Shown here: one piece after another, positions 22,486 to 35,322 of the stretch | Numbering within the stretch: the stretch's first letter is position 1 | How the letters are laid out: each line of letters starts with the position of its first letter | Assembly: GCA_030737875.1 (NCBI GenBank) | Contig: CM060922.1 | Coordinates: 755,791,603-755,855,602 of the forward strand | Length of the DNA: 64,000 nt | Source of the DNA: Allium sativum | Lineage: Eukaryota > Streptophyta > Magnoliopsida > Asparagales > Amaryllidaceae | Direction: 5' to 3' | Made by a program: the position numbers and the translations under genes | Notes under the pieces: model-generated | What the model saw: the letters and a program-made list of their open reading frames with translations, nothing else | Databases searched by the model: none | Told to the model about the DNA's origin: nothing

Positions 22486-25439
22486 AGATATCGTTTGGTT
22501 ATATGGTATATATAAAAATGATTTTATGTTTATTAATTATATGGTGTATACATAAAAATGATTTTATGATTATATTAGGGAAGAACATGTTTTATTTTGG
22601 ATCTTGTTAGCGTCAGTTGAGTTTATAAGATTTTTTTATCCCTCATCACTAATTCAAAATCCTTCAACTTTGAGGTTTTGGATCAAGTCAGGTCGATTTG
22701 GTTACGGTTTGTAGATTGTAGTACGGATCTTCCGGCATGGTCTTCTATTTCTGAGGTTGCTAATTAAACGATTTTAGTATGGATGTTTAAAACAAAACAA
22801 CGTCAGACATGGTCTTCTAGTTTTGGATCAAGTCAGGTCGATCACTGCTAGGACTGCGGGGCCTTAGACCCTCACCGGCGTTGCGCCCTGACCTGCTACT
22901 CGGCTCGACACTCGACTCGCCTTTGGCTCGACATATATTTTTCAGTGTCTGTATAAATTGAAACTGCATATGTAATGAGTGAACTGAGTGAAGTAGTGAG
23001 GAATATCTGTATATGTGAATAATCAGTGTTGTACTAAATCATTGAGTTGCAAATAGTTGGAATCGGAAATTTGTTCTATTTTAGTTATTGAAATAAAATA
23101 TTTTATTTAATAAAACACCGTTTGAACTCAAATACTATGCAGTAGTATTCTATTAAATAAATATTTAATCCTGTCAGAAATGAAGTATCTGTAGCAACAT
23201 TTTCGGAATGTAAAAGTGTTGCCATCGGATGGTAAAAGTGTTACTATAGATAATGTGCGACCCACTTTCAAGTAAAATTACTAGGAAAATGTTGTCATTG
23301 GATGGTAAAGATGTTGCCTCTGACTCTAGGGCAACACAGCAAAATGTGTAACAACCCATTTTTCCGTACTCTTTGAATTGACTAATAACACCACACGTCC
23401 AACCCAAATTGACAGAAATACAAATCATTATTAGAAAGAGGTTAGAGGATGAGAAATCGAAAGAAAGAAATATTAAAATAGAAGAAAATGAAGATCACAA
23501 ACTCACAGCGGAATGAATAAAATATATTAGATAACATAAACTTTTGAAATAAAAATCTGTTTTGCATATACATACCATTATCAGAGTACATCAACAATAT
23601 CTAGAACAGTTATAAACGCCTATTTCCAGATATGCACAGCGGAAAATATGATAGTCTATAGCTAACTGGTGAAGCCTCCTGCTTTCAGCTCTTTCAAGTG
23701 AATCTGGAAAAATCCCGACTACTTGACTGCCCGTACAAATTTGGGCATCCAAGAGTTTAGGGAAAACAAACAAAACAAACTCTGGGTCAGTCAAGGGACT
23801 GGTGTGAGTAAACTCCAATCATTTGTTTAACTTTCAAAATCCTTTCGAAAGAAATGATAATCGTAAGACCGATCCACACATAAACACGGATGGTTTTTTT
23901 ACCTTACGATGACCAAAAATATTTTTGATATCAAATTCAATGATATTACAATAGCGTCTAAATCAAATAAATAGAATCTAGCGGAACGCTTGCATCTCAC
24001 GCTCCATATATAATATAAAATCAAAAACCGCAAGGTGCTTATTGGAGATTGGATTTCCAACATGACAAGGTATGGAACCACCTTCCGATAGTGTATCTCT
24101 AGAGACGAATACACTGGGTTCAATAAGAACATCTTGCAACCTGGCCCACATATGACCGACCACTCATTTCGCTTGAGTGTATCGAATGTATATCACCAAC
24201 GGTTGGGACCAACAACCGTTTCCCGAAAGGGACAACATCGATAGATTTAAAGAAGCAAATGGAATTTCTCTAGTTAGGTGATTATACATCCTAATGGGAG
24301 CGACCCACATAGCCATGCTGCCTGCCCGATTTTTGTCAATTCCCGGTTGTGAGGCTTGAGGTTTGAATTATCTTTCAGAATATCTGACATCCCTTTCACT
24401 TTGAATGCCACATCGTCAGATCCATCGGAAATCACTAATTTATTCCTACAAAAATACTCAAGTTGTTAGGCTAAAGAAGTTTCCCTTCTATGCCACCAAC
24501 TTTGTACGTTCGAAGGAATCAACGTACATAATCCCTTTGGAAATACTCTGTCAGACACTCGTCCATACAAGTTGTCCTAGGTCTGGACAAACTGAAGGCG
24601 CCATTCTATTAATCTAACTTAGGCAATTTCATCCTAGGGTTAACAGAACAGCCCTTGCACTTTTCTCCGTCTTCAATTATCCTCAGCATACGTTGATTCA
24701 TAATGCTTATATCGATACGGAGTGGTTTTCAGACATTAAATCTGATCCCGGTCTCTCCATATTGACAATGGAAGTATACAATAAAATAAAACTTTGATTG
24801 TCGGTGATTTAACTGTCAAAGAAACACCCATACAATCAACGGTCCTATTTTCAATTGGAAATCCTTCTGATCAAGCATCAAACAACACTGGGCCCCCTCT
24901 TTATTTAATTACTCATTAAATGATTATTTCAAATTCCTGTCTCTTATTTCCTCATTGACAATTCGTTTTGTTTTCTATGTGTAGAAAATATCTCTCATTT
25001 TATTGGGAAAACATTTCAAATTAACGCGAGGTTATAAAACATTATTATTATAACTCAACCCACTAATCATTTATTAGCTAACCATATTGCTTAACCAAGT
25101 TTCACCATCGAACCTTAACCATTCCTCCATCGATCATGAAGTCAATCAAGTTGGGGTATAATTATCTCTCAGACCTTAATTCAACCACATTCTCAACTTT
25201 GAAATAATCAAAGCTCACAACTTTAAACAAATCAGAACACGCTTCCTTTACGAAAAAATATTGATTTTAACGATAGCGTTATAATCGTTGTTTCCAAATA
25301 GATGATTTATAAAACATTGCTTTTAACAACAGCGTTACAATAGCTATGTAGTATTATAGAACATTTATTATAACAATAGCATTAAAATCACTGTTTAGAT
25401 TTACAAACATTTATTATAACGGCAGCGTTAAAAATCACT

Positions 25440-25640
25440 GTTTAAATTTTACAAGTCATTTATTATAATGGCAGCGTTAAAATTGCTGTTTAAATTTTAC
25501 AAGTCATTTATTATAATGGCAACGTTAAAATCGCTGTATAAATTTTACAAGTCATTTATTATAATGGCAGCGTTAAAATCGCTGTATAAATTTTACATGT
25601 CATTTATTATAATGGCAGCGTTAAAATCGCTGTTTCAATA
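25440..25640. repeat. 48-bp tandem repeat in solo LTR C
   Basis: About four units with a period of 48 bp contain TTTATTATAATGGCAGCG and TTAAAATCGCTG. Each unit includes the inverted repeat CAGCG-TTAAAAT-CGCTG. Looser relatives extend upstream to about 25250. The open frame 25468-25683 simply reads the repeat as a 16-residue unit. Confidence 0.88.
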
Positions 25641-28102
25641 TTTGGTTTATAAAAATGCAACTTGTATTTATTTATTTCAATAAATAAATTAATAAGTAAA
25701 TAAATAAATAATTAAAATTTTAAATTTGATTCAAACGGAAAGTAGAATAACTACTTCCCTAAATTCGATATAATCGAATTCCAGTAAACAACTCTCATTC
25801 GAATAATCTATATTCGATTTATATTCTGGACTTTACCATTTTAGGTAAGTTCTAATTCTAAATTCACTCTTGAATTCCTCCTTTCCACATCCTTACCAAA
25901 TTCCTTTATAACCGTTCCAGACTACAATACGTTATCACACTTTACTTCGTATTCCAAATTTTGGAATAAACTCATCATTTTCCCTTGAAACGGTTACCCA
26001 TTTCCCTTCCTTATTCAAATTCCAATTTAGATTCATATTTCAAAACTAAATTTCCTTTATAATATTTTATTTGCAAATTACTTGTTTTAAACTATTATTC
26101 TTTTTAACCAAGAATGTATTCCTTTTTATATAATCAAATCAGTTTGATTGCGTACTTAAAATAATATCTTAACTCAAATTCTATTTATAGCTTCTATTCA
26201 TAATTTTCATACTAATCTCATTCTTTTATTCTAATCATTTAAAACCTCTTTTAAAATTTCCTTTATAATTTGCTAAGTTCAAATCCATTTCCAAATATTG
26301 GTTTCAAACCCGATTTTCACCTTTCCATATAAATTCAAATTTGAATGTATTTTTCAATTGATCTAATGACAATACTTTAATAAATTTATGCCTGTTATTT
26401 ATAATCAACTTTCTTGTTTTATTTATTAAAACAAGTTCCTACTTTCAGGTGCATTTAAAATTCAGTTTTCTACCTTGGAAATAAATTTCCCTTTTTACAT
26501 TTTAAATCCCTTTTTATTATTCGAAAATAGATTACGGTGTTAAAATACCAAATTTCTAGGGCTAGTGAAATTGAAACATAATTAATCACTCATTTTATAT
26601 CACATCAAATAATAACAGTAATATAAATGTTAAGGAATCCAGTTGGATTACTCCAACCTGTCTCCTTGCATCTACAAATGTTAATCAACATTAATTTCAC
26701 ATAAATATGAATTATCATGGTGAACAGAATTATTAAACGATCAACGATATAACTATATCAACCAATTCAACCATTCAGCCAAACAACCATCACACAGTAT
26801 AAAATTACTATAAATAAATTTAAAAACTCGTTTATATAAAAATATAAACGAGACAGAGTTAGTGAGTTTACTCACCTTGTTTGCAGTTGATGGTTCTGCT
26901 TTGTTTTCAATAAAATCAAACAGCATTTGATTTTACCATGAAATCCCAATAGTTTTATTTTCGACCAAGATAGTTTCATAATGTATATCTTGTCATTACA
27001 GCTCCAGTGGAGCTGGTCGTGTTCAGTTCCCTTTGTTTTTCTTAATCAGCTTAACCATCTCAGTAACCTTTCTTCCTTCTTCACATACGTTGTTCCCTTG
27101 TATAAGTTACCCTTCACAAATTAATACATTGTCCCCTCTTCATGCATTTCCTTCACATTTCTTTATAAACCCATTTAACACTTCCTGTAGCTCGTCCTTT
27201 GTCGTCTGTTTTTCCCAAACCCTCACAATCCTTCGATGGATACCCTTTCTTTTCATTATTTTCCACATTTCTATAACGCTATGCCATACGTTCTTCCCTC
27301 ATTGCTCCCCCATTCCTTTTTGTTCAAACCTTAAGGTACAGAAAATCCACTACTTCAACGTTTCACCGACCATCCCACTAGACCTCTTCTCATTCCCTTA
27401 TCACACTCCCTCCAATCATATTCACTTCATTCACTTACTTCTTGCACAGAAGATTTAGCACATCCTATTTGCGTGACTGCCTCTACCCTTATCCCTCCAC
27501 AATTTGTACGCAAGTTCCCATGCACATCCAACCATAAATCCCTGAAGTCCTCCTTCTCCTATAACGCGCACCCTTGGCCAGTCACGACATGACTTCCGTT
27601 CACAGCTCACAACTCATAGCACAAAACAGGAGTGCAAACAAAACCTTACCGAACACCAAACTATCACCAGAAAATACCTACCTCAGACCACCTCACCACA
27701 TCAGACTGGCCCCAACCCGAGATGAACGGAAGACCTTCAAACCCCATGAAATTGCCAACTTCGACCATTTCTGCTCCTCGCCGGAAAAGCCACAGTTGAT
27801 CGGAAAACCACTCAGATGACCATCGCGGACCGAATGCCACCAGTCTCTCCCTTCAGAACCGCCCAGCTCCGGGAATAACTACTCCAAGCCAACGTTGATC
27901 GCAAGTGCCGAGAACCCTCTTCTACCCAAACTCAATGAAAACAACATGAAGCTTTTGTTTTAATCGCTCGAACGATCCCAAGATTTGAAATTTATTAAGT
28001 ATCTGATTTTCGATTAACTTATAAGGGTCACAATTTGGTATTTTGTGGAGGGGAGTTTCGTGATAGCTGAATGGAAGAAGAGGAAAAGGGGTCGGTCTGT
28101 TC

Positions 28103-28114
28103 TCTTTTTATAAA
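28103..28114 (-). promoter_or_regulatory. Putative TATA box of LTR C
   Basis: The minus strand reads TTTATAAAAAGAG about 1.0 kb from the LTR's 5' edge (29106). A CT-rich stretch and a GC-richer segment follow (about 27470-28080), resembling a leader. Confidence 0.45.
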
Positions 28115-30144
28115 GATTTGGGTGGCATACGTAGCACGGTTTTGAAATGGATTTAGTATCACGATTTCAGAAAACTTGACATGCACGAAATTCAAACAGC
28201 TTGTTACCCACGGTGATATATAACGGCTTGGAGAATACGTAGCTGGATGGCTTGGGGACACCGTTTCAAATAAAATATTCGGATGGAATGCTGTGTGATT
28301 TTAATTCTTGTACAGTGTAAGCATATGACTTTGCCAATTTTTGTTTGCAGATGTTGTAAATATCTCTTTTTGATCTTAAAGAATAGTCTACCATGTTGGA
28401 AGAATATTAAACATAAATTTCGTATATTTGTCTTACCCAGTTAAAGTTTATACGATACCCACCACACAGGGTTTCGTTAAATTGCGGACTATTACGGGAA
28501 AAAATAAAAATACCATCGTACCAAGCGATGTGCCATGATCCCAAAAATATAATAATGTCGGTAGTTTAACTTATTTTATGAAATCCCAAAATATTGATAT
28601 AGGGTGCAAAATACTCCAAATAAAAAGTTACATATTTAATTAATTAAAAATTACAATAAAATCTAAAAATTAAATTATAACTACGCCTCAAAAGGATCTT
28701 GTCCAAATTCAAGACCGATATTTAAATATATTTAAATAACCGTTATGGCATATATACGATTTCACAGCGACTTTCTGAAATTTTTATTTGGATGTAATTC
28801 ACAATAAATAAGACGAAATCTCGATTTTCCACTTCCATTAGAAAGATATAGTTAAATAGAACCGAACGTTTCTTGTTTCAAAGAAATCCGACTTATATTG
28901 GATTCTGTATATTTAGTTGACGTTCAAACGCATATTACGAACTACCGCGACTATTTCGAGCTCCTTTTACATTATATTATACATTATATGTTTAAATATT
29001 GTTTTATTAGATAAATTCCTTATAAATTCCTATATATAATTCAAATAAAATATATAAAACAAATTAAATATTCAGAATTCAATGGCCGAAAATCCGGGTC
29101 GTTACAAAATGCATAACCAGGAAAGTGTTGCCTTTGATCGTTTTTTGCCTACAACAATATTTTTAGCACTTACTGCATCATATCTTGGATGCTGCTGTAG
29201 GCAATCATATGTGTAATTTACAGGGATAGGTATTCAAATAGGAAATGTAATAACCCGGAAATCTGAGCCAATTTAAAATTTTTATTTTGGCAATTTAAGT
29301 GAATTTTGAATATTTCAAATGAATTATTTTAAATAATGACGACGAGCAATTTATTTTGAATAGAATTCGAACGTATATATTTATATAGATCATCGTTAGA
29401 ATATAAATATTTATTTTAAATTATAAAAGGAATTGAAAATGGCGCGGTAGTTTTGAAAATTCGATTTCAAAGTTCAAATGAATGTACCGGGTGCAAAATA
29501 AACCGGATTTTAGTGAAACCAAAAATATTTGAATCCATCTGACAATATCTTTCCAACGAATCCGAAAAATTGAATTTTTATAGTCAGGATCAAAAGTTAT
29601 GCCCAGTTGAAAATTCTGAATAGTCGCAATGGAATTCTAGCCTTTAAAAATAGAAATTTTGCAAATGACCTCGGTTTTCAACGAAACCACTTTTGTTGGA
29701 TCCGGGATGTCAAGTTATTGCTAGGTTTCAAAATTCGTAATTTTTCAAATCAATATATGAGCGTGGCAAAGGAAAACATGTTTGGCCAGTTTCAGTTGAT
29801 TTTAATCGACTGAAAAATGACCATTTTTCAAACGGTCTCAGAATTTGATGAAATCAGTTTTGTTAGGACCGTATCGTCAATACGAAGCTAGAAAATATTT
29901 TTCGGGAATTTTTCTAGCTAGTATGTGGCCCCGGTAAAATTGAAATGTGCGTTCAAATTCAATATATAGAGTTATATTTTGATTTTGACGAAAACTGATC
30001 GAATCGATCGAATCAGCTTACGATACATATCCCATTGTGTTCGGAATGAGGGTAATTAGCTATGGACGACAGGCGGTGGGTTCGATTTCAAGGTCAAAAT
30101 TAAAAGTTGCTTTTTGGAATTAAATAAATAAATACAAATAAAAA

Positions 30145-30522
30145 CCCTCCCCCTCTTTCCTTTCTCTCAGGCCCCCCTGTTCATTTTCGATTTCGATTTA
30201 AAGAAAAAAAAATATCGCAACCTAGCACTTCCATCCCGCCGCCGCCCATCGATCCAACCACCGCCCCCCCCCAAACCCGGCGCCGCCACTGACGAAACCC
30301 CCTCCCTCCCCCTCGTGCCTCTCTCTCCTCTATAGCCACAATTTCCAGCGCGCAAACCTTCAAATCAACAGAGCAGCCTCCATCCGCCGCCACAAGCCAC
30401 CCAAGACCACCGGGAGGCCAGCGCCGCCCCTCTTCAGCAACCCCGGCGCCACCTGAAGCCCCCTTCATCGCTGGCGAACGCATATAACCCCCCCCCCCCT
30501 TCGCTGAAAAAAACCCTATAGG
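30145..30522 (+). promoter_or_regulatory. Candidate transcription start/leader region with splice donor in LTR A
   Basis: About 900 bp into the LTR, an A/T-rich AAATAAATAAATAC stretch gives way to CCCTCCCCCTCTTTCCTTTCTCTCAG and then a CCG-rich segment without plus-strand ATG codons until late. At 30518 the sequence TATAG/GTATGTATA fits a plant 5' splice site. The same layout recurs at 37250-37563 in the 3' LTR. Interpretation as a 5' leader is inference; the GC-rich minus-strand frames (30181-30483 and 37203-37526) are likely shadows. Confidence 0.4.
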
Positions 30523-30717
30523 TATGTATATATTTCTATTTGATTTATGTAGTAAATGGCATGGTTTTTAATAAAATTTTTAAGTAATGTAAAAATAGGA
30601 TTTTTATAGGTAGAGAATAAAGTGTAGATTTTTCTTTTTTTAATGATAATAAGGTTATTATTTTTATGATAGAAAGATTAAAATTTTATAAGTAGAAAAG
30701 ATTTGATTTTTATACGT

Positions 30718-31145
30718 GAAGTTATATAATAAAAATTCGATCTTTATTATGTAGAAGAAGCAAAAATATAATTTTTTTATATTAATGGAAGATTATAAAA
30801 TATAATTTTTATGTTGGTAGAAAGATTAAAAATATGATCTTTATATTATATGAATAATAAAAATATGATTTTTATATTATATAGATAATAAAAATTCGAT
30901 CTTTATATATTAGGAAGAATAAAAATATGATTTTTATTCATGTAGAGTAATAAAAATATAATTTTTATTATATTACTAGCAAGATAAAAATAGAATTTTT
31001 ATCTATATAGTAGCAAGATAAAAATAGAATTTTTATCTACATAGTAGCGGTATAAAAATGTGATTTTTATCCATATAGAGCGATTAAAAATGTGATTTTT
31101 ATATAAATAGCAACAATATAAAAATTTGATTTTTATATATGTAGT
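30718..31145. repeat. AT palindromic minisatellite in 5' LTR of A
   Basis: About ten units, roughly 40-45 bp each, are each centred on an inverted repeat of the form ATAAAAAT-(2-4 nt)-ATTTTTAT, with linkers such as CTATATAGTAGCAAG. The 3' LTR carries the same array at about 37740-38185. Confidence 0.88.
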
Positions 31146-32020
31146 GGCTGCGGACAACGAAAGTGACAAAAGGCGAGAACGACGAAGATTTCTACATATA
31201 AAGAGTCGTGGCGTTTGGTTTAGCTAGTCGGTGAGAACTTCTCACTTTAAATCTTGTTTTCTAGTTAAAATTATATACTAGGATGCAGATGGTGCTTAGC
31301 AGCACCCGACACCCGTCATCCACAGACCATGGACGACTTGTATGCTTGTTTGATGTGTTGTGAATTTTGTTTGTGATGTTGATGTGAAATGGATAATTAA
31401 AAACATTCATGTGTTGAAATAAATTAATTATCGTTATAAATATAATTTTTAACGTGAATGTGAATAAATAAATATTCATTTACAAACCAGACGGTTTGTT
31501 TATGTACACCTATTTGAAGGATATTGATTGGGACGATAAATTTTACACGTCGCCCAACAACACAAATAATATTTAGTGTTTATGGATGGAAACCCCACAC
31601 GGGTGTTGGGATGATATTTGATGTACACTAATCCCAATTATTTAGTTGTATGTCGATCGATTGGTCGACAGACTGTGTAAGTGTTAATTATTTATATTTA
31701 ATGCTTATGCAGTTGTGTGGTGCACTCTGGATGATGGTTGATTATTTATCGTTGCTATTATATACATGTGTTGTAGAAAATCCATATAATTAACATTATA
31801 TGGTAATTGATTGGGCCTCATTCCAATTTAGAAAATAAATTCATGTGTTGAATTGAAAATATATATTCATGTGTTGAATAGAAAATAAATTCATGTGTTG
31901 AATAGAATAAATATTCATGTGTTGAATAAAAGCCGTGTTGATTAGACTGACGCCATTTTGACGTGAACGATATTTATATCGATTTTATTCATTTTTCAAT
32001 GAATATTGAAAGTGATTTCA

Positions 32021-32156
32021 AAATTCGAATTAAATTGAAATGAATTGAAATTCGAATTAAATTGAAATGAATTGAAATTCGAATTAAATTGAAATGAATT
32101 GAAATTCGAATTAAATTGAAATGAATTGAAATTCGAATTAAATTGAAATTGAATTG
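32021..32156. repeat. 27-bp tandem repeat in 5' LTR of A, five units
   Basis: Units begin AAATTCGAATTAAATTGAAA and end TGAATTG. Four are perfect and the fifth has a 1-bp expansion. Confidence 0.95.
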
Positions 32157-35100
32157 AAATCGATTTGAAATGAAATTAAAATGAATTTGTATTGAAAAAT
32201 TCAATCTTGATTTGAATTTGAAAAGGAAGTTGAAATCGTTTTGAAAACGAATTTAAACGATTTATAGAATACGTTTTGAAAGGAAATCGACGAAATATAT
32301 ATAATATATATTTTATATATATAGAATGGCCTGAATAGAACGCGCCGCGGCAGTTCGTGAATTTCGACCATTGACTTCGAGTGGACATTGCGGGAGATCC
32401 GACTGTCGGATTCTCCTAAAATCTGAACCGTTGGGTTCGGTATCGAAAATGGCTTTCTAATGAATATTAGAGATTTGAAATCTAACGGTTGGATTTGGAA
32501 TTATGTCCAAATCAAATTTGGAAAAGGTCGCTATATGTGCAGTTCGATGGCCGTTGATGGAAATCGACTGTATGGGCCTTGATAAATTTTTTAAAAATAG
32601 TAATAATTTGTGTAAAATCATAAGAAGTGATTTGTGAAGAATTGGGATGAAAACTCCATATTTGAAAAGATAAAAGTAGATTTTTATCGAAATAAACTAG
32701 TTTTGAACTAGAATAATAATTTACTTATTTTTAAAATAAATAAATTGGATTTGAAATGGTTTTGAAAATAACCAGAATTTCCAATAATTGAATTGGAATG
32801 GATTTGAATTGAAATTGTCTTTGGAATATTTCGATGTTGGATTTCGTGATGAAATAGATATTGTTATGGGAATTTGAAAGATATATTTATATCGTTATTT
32901 CCAATACGATATTTGTTGGTCGTAGAATTTGATATTGAATATAAGCCGATATATTTTCTATTCAGAGCCTTGTATTTAATATCAAATGTGATTTTGGTTT
33001 GTCGTGAATGGTGTCTTCATTAACACTGTTCTTAAGCCAAGTTGAGAAAAAGATTAAATCTTTTTATTTATATTTAATGAAGTGTACCAATTAAATGGTA
33101 TTTAATTGGAATTGAATTTGAATTGATTTCTGGGTTTATCGTGAATGATGTTTTAAATAACACTTGTTCTTTAACCCGATAATTAATGGAATGTGATTTT
33201 GGGTTTATCATGAACCGTGTTTTAGATGACATTGGTTCATCAACCAAGTTAAAGACAGGATATTGATTTTTGGGAAGATTAAAACTAAGTGGGGTTTTAA
33301 TGAATCTTTAATTAGATTGAAATAATCAAGGATGGAGTATCATAAGTTTTGCTCCAGGCGATAGTTAAATCTTTAATTAGATTTGAACGTGAAATGGTAA
33401 TTGAATTTACCGATAATGCCGTGGTGTTAGATATGAAGTATGACCAATTTTACTTCATTGGATGAATAAGTTGGGATTGGGAAAATAAAATAAATGATTA
33501 CTTCGGTGTGGTTCGCTAATCCCAACTAGTTTGAATCGATATTCAAAAGAAGATTAAAGAATAAATTTAAAGAATTTATATTTGATAAAATTAATGGGAA
33601 CCTTTCCCAAAGTATAAGAATATGAATTGGAATGAGGCGTATGTTGTGTTTGTGTAACACTTGTTTATTATATACACGAGTTATTCAGAAACACCAGGTT
33701 TATCCCATTCTGAATAACTGATTCGACATAGTGTCGAGGATGAAGATGGTGGTTGAAGACCGGAGGTCTTCACGTCGTTTGGGTGATTACTGATGATCTT
33801 GATTGGGCCGTACGCCTAAGAGGAGGGAATCAGTTAGTGGTTGTCCAGACGTACTTGGAGATCGATGGATATGCGAGGTACTAGATGCCTCCGGTTTCGT
33901 TCAGGCCCAGAACGAACTTGTAAATGAACTGTGTCTCTGACATTGGATTTTATTCTGTGTGATTGATTTCCATTAAATATGTATCTGTTTGGCGGTGGAG
34001 AATTTATTCTCTTGCTTAACGCCCTTCTCTGAGACGTACGAGGTCAGGGGTTATATATTGATGGATATCAATCGCATGGAGTGAATTGCCTGTGTGGCAT
34101 GCCTAAGTGGCAAATGATCAAGGCTTTTGTTGAAAAGAAAAGTCTTGTGGTTGATGATCAAAGCACGACCTGTGTGGCACAACTTTGTGTAGCGTTGATT
34201 CGCGAGCCTCACACCCCGGATGTGAACCAGAAACGGGAGAGGACCTCAGGGAGGGCATGCGTTTCCTTCTATTTAGAAGTGGCGCCAGTGGTTTACATGC
34301 CCTGACGAGTTTGACTTATGTGGTTGTTGCTGTTGCGAGGCGCCTCGGATATATCGGTGACTGTATGGAGCCGATGGAGTCATTTGGCTCATTTACGCCC
34401 CAAAGGGCGGGGAAACGCAGTGTTCGGCATTATAATCCACATCGGTGGACCGGCCCTGACGATCCAAAGGTCACTCGAGCTCTGACCTGAGACATGGGCT
34501 AGATTGTCTCGAATCGGTGAGGACTATCTTTTGCCTCAGTTCACAGACGGAAATCCAATTTCCAAATACGTGACTTTGCGGTTTTGATTATAGAGCCTAG
34601 TATGGCGACATAGTGGGATGGGGCACTCATGCCGTCTATGATTGATACTTGTGATTGAAATTGCTTTGACACTATACACTTATAGTAATAATAAAATATG
34701 ATTTAGCGTATCAAGCATTCTTTGGCTATTATAAGGTAAAAACCCTATCCTCCGGTTTGCGTTGCATTGTGTGATGGGACCTGGGTCTTATAATAGCTTC
34801 ATTTTTCTTTATTTAGCATTGCGCTGTTGTTTTATGCACTAGTGTTCTTGGGAGGAAACCCGTTCCATGTAGCGGTGTGGTCCCTTGATTTACCTAACTT
34901 TAAAAATAAAGATTAATAACCGTTTTAGTTCTCACACCAGTCCCATGACTGATCTAGAGTTTATTGTTTTAACCTAAACTCTGGGTGCCCTTATTTTGAC
35001 ACGGGCAGCTAGTAGTTTTGGTTTTGCAGATTCATATTCACAGGATCCTGATTTACACCTGGAACGATACTCAGAAAGCTCTGTATCCGTGTATTACTTC

Positions 35101-35310
35101 TAGTTGTGTATTGTATTATTTTCTGCTGCTATGTAATGTATTGTAATCTCTGACGTTTTCTGTGTAATATTTATTCATACGCTGTATATTTTTGTATTCT
35201 AATGGAATTGTTGTAATATACAATGAAATGTTCTTCTGTCTGCGTTATGATCTGTCTTGTCCTCAAAGCATCCGGACTTTCCTCACCGGGGAAGTTACGG
35301 GTCGTCTCAG

Positions 35311-35322
35311 TGGTATCAGAGC
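35311..35322 (+). other. Primer binding site of element A (perfect)
   Basis: TGGTATCAGAGC, exact complement of the iMet-tRNA 3' end, one base after the LTR end at 35309. Confidence 0.93.

Larger units (their letters stand above)
23347..29106 (-). mobile_element. Solo giant LTR (family C, 5760 bp, minus orientation)
   Basis: It starts TGTAACAACCC and ends GGGTCGTTACA, flanked by perfect AAATG duplications (23342-23346 and 29107-29111). Copy 1 has the intact empty site at about 2672-2690. There is no primer binding site, polypurine tract or internal region, so it is a solo LTR. Orientation is minus because blocks such as CTGCCCGTACAAATTTGGGC / CCCAGAGTTTG are reverse complements of the plus-strand LTR block near 34930-35010. 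Frames inside (27033-27458 and 27574-27819) lack recognisable domains. Confidence 0.9.
17009..29190. mobile_element. Pack-CACTA-like transposon, copy 2 (about 2.8 kb of own sequence, split by two insertions)
   Basis: The left terminus CGTTACGCCATAGATGG at 17009 is preceded by GTT (17006-17008) and followed by CACTA-like subterminal motifs to about 17150. The body carries SG1 and annexin fragments and then the same right subterminal cluster as copy 1 (23186-23346 and 29107-29190). The right terminus itself is lost: copy 1 has about 40 bp (CCATCTATGTCGTAGTG onward) that are deleted here near 29190. Nested insertions are 18135-21754 and 23347-29106. Positions 22486-23185 are non-coding body shared with copy 1. 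Confidence 0.6.
29246..35309 (+). repeat. 5' LTR of element A (6064 bp)
   Basis: It begins TGTAATAACCCGG and ends GGGTCGTCTCA. Order of internal landmarks: a pyrimidine-rich leader candidate at about 30145-30520, a palindromic AT minisatellite to 31145, TTCATGTGTTGAATA repeats (31850-31930), 27-bp repeats (32021-32156), GGGTTTATCGTGAA-type repeats (32990-33250), and a more conserved GC-richer 3' third. Short open frames shared with the 3' LTR (31261-31479 minus; 34081-34305 plus) show no domain. Confidence 0.93.

Noticed and set aside
25468..25683. Repetitive 71-residue frame
   Set aside because: It simply translates a 48-bp tandem repeat.
27033..27458. 141-residue Ser/Phe/Pro-rich frame in solo LTR C
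   Set aside because: It runs antisense to the LTR, is low complexity, and has no recognisable domain or plausible start context.
30181..30483. Gly/Arg-rich minus-strand frames in the LTRs of A (also 37203-37526)
   Set aside because: They are antisense to a pyrimidine- and CCG-rich leader-like segment; length comes from base composition and no domain is visible. Presence in both LTRs only reflects LTR identity.
34081..34305. Frame conserved at 41143-41334 in the other LTR
   Set aside because: The second copy stops earlier and a similar region in F (about 20990-21170) has stops; conservation is due to LTR duplication.
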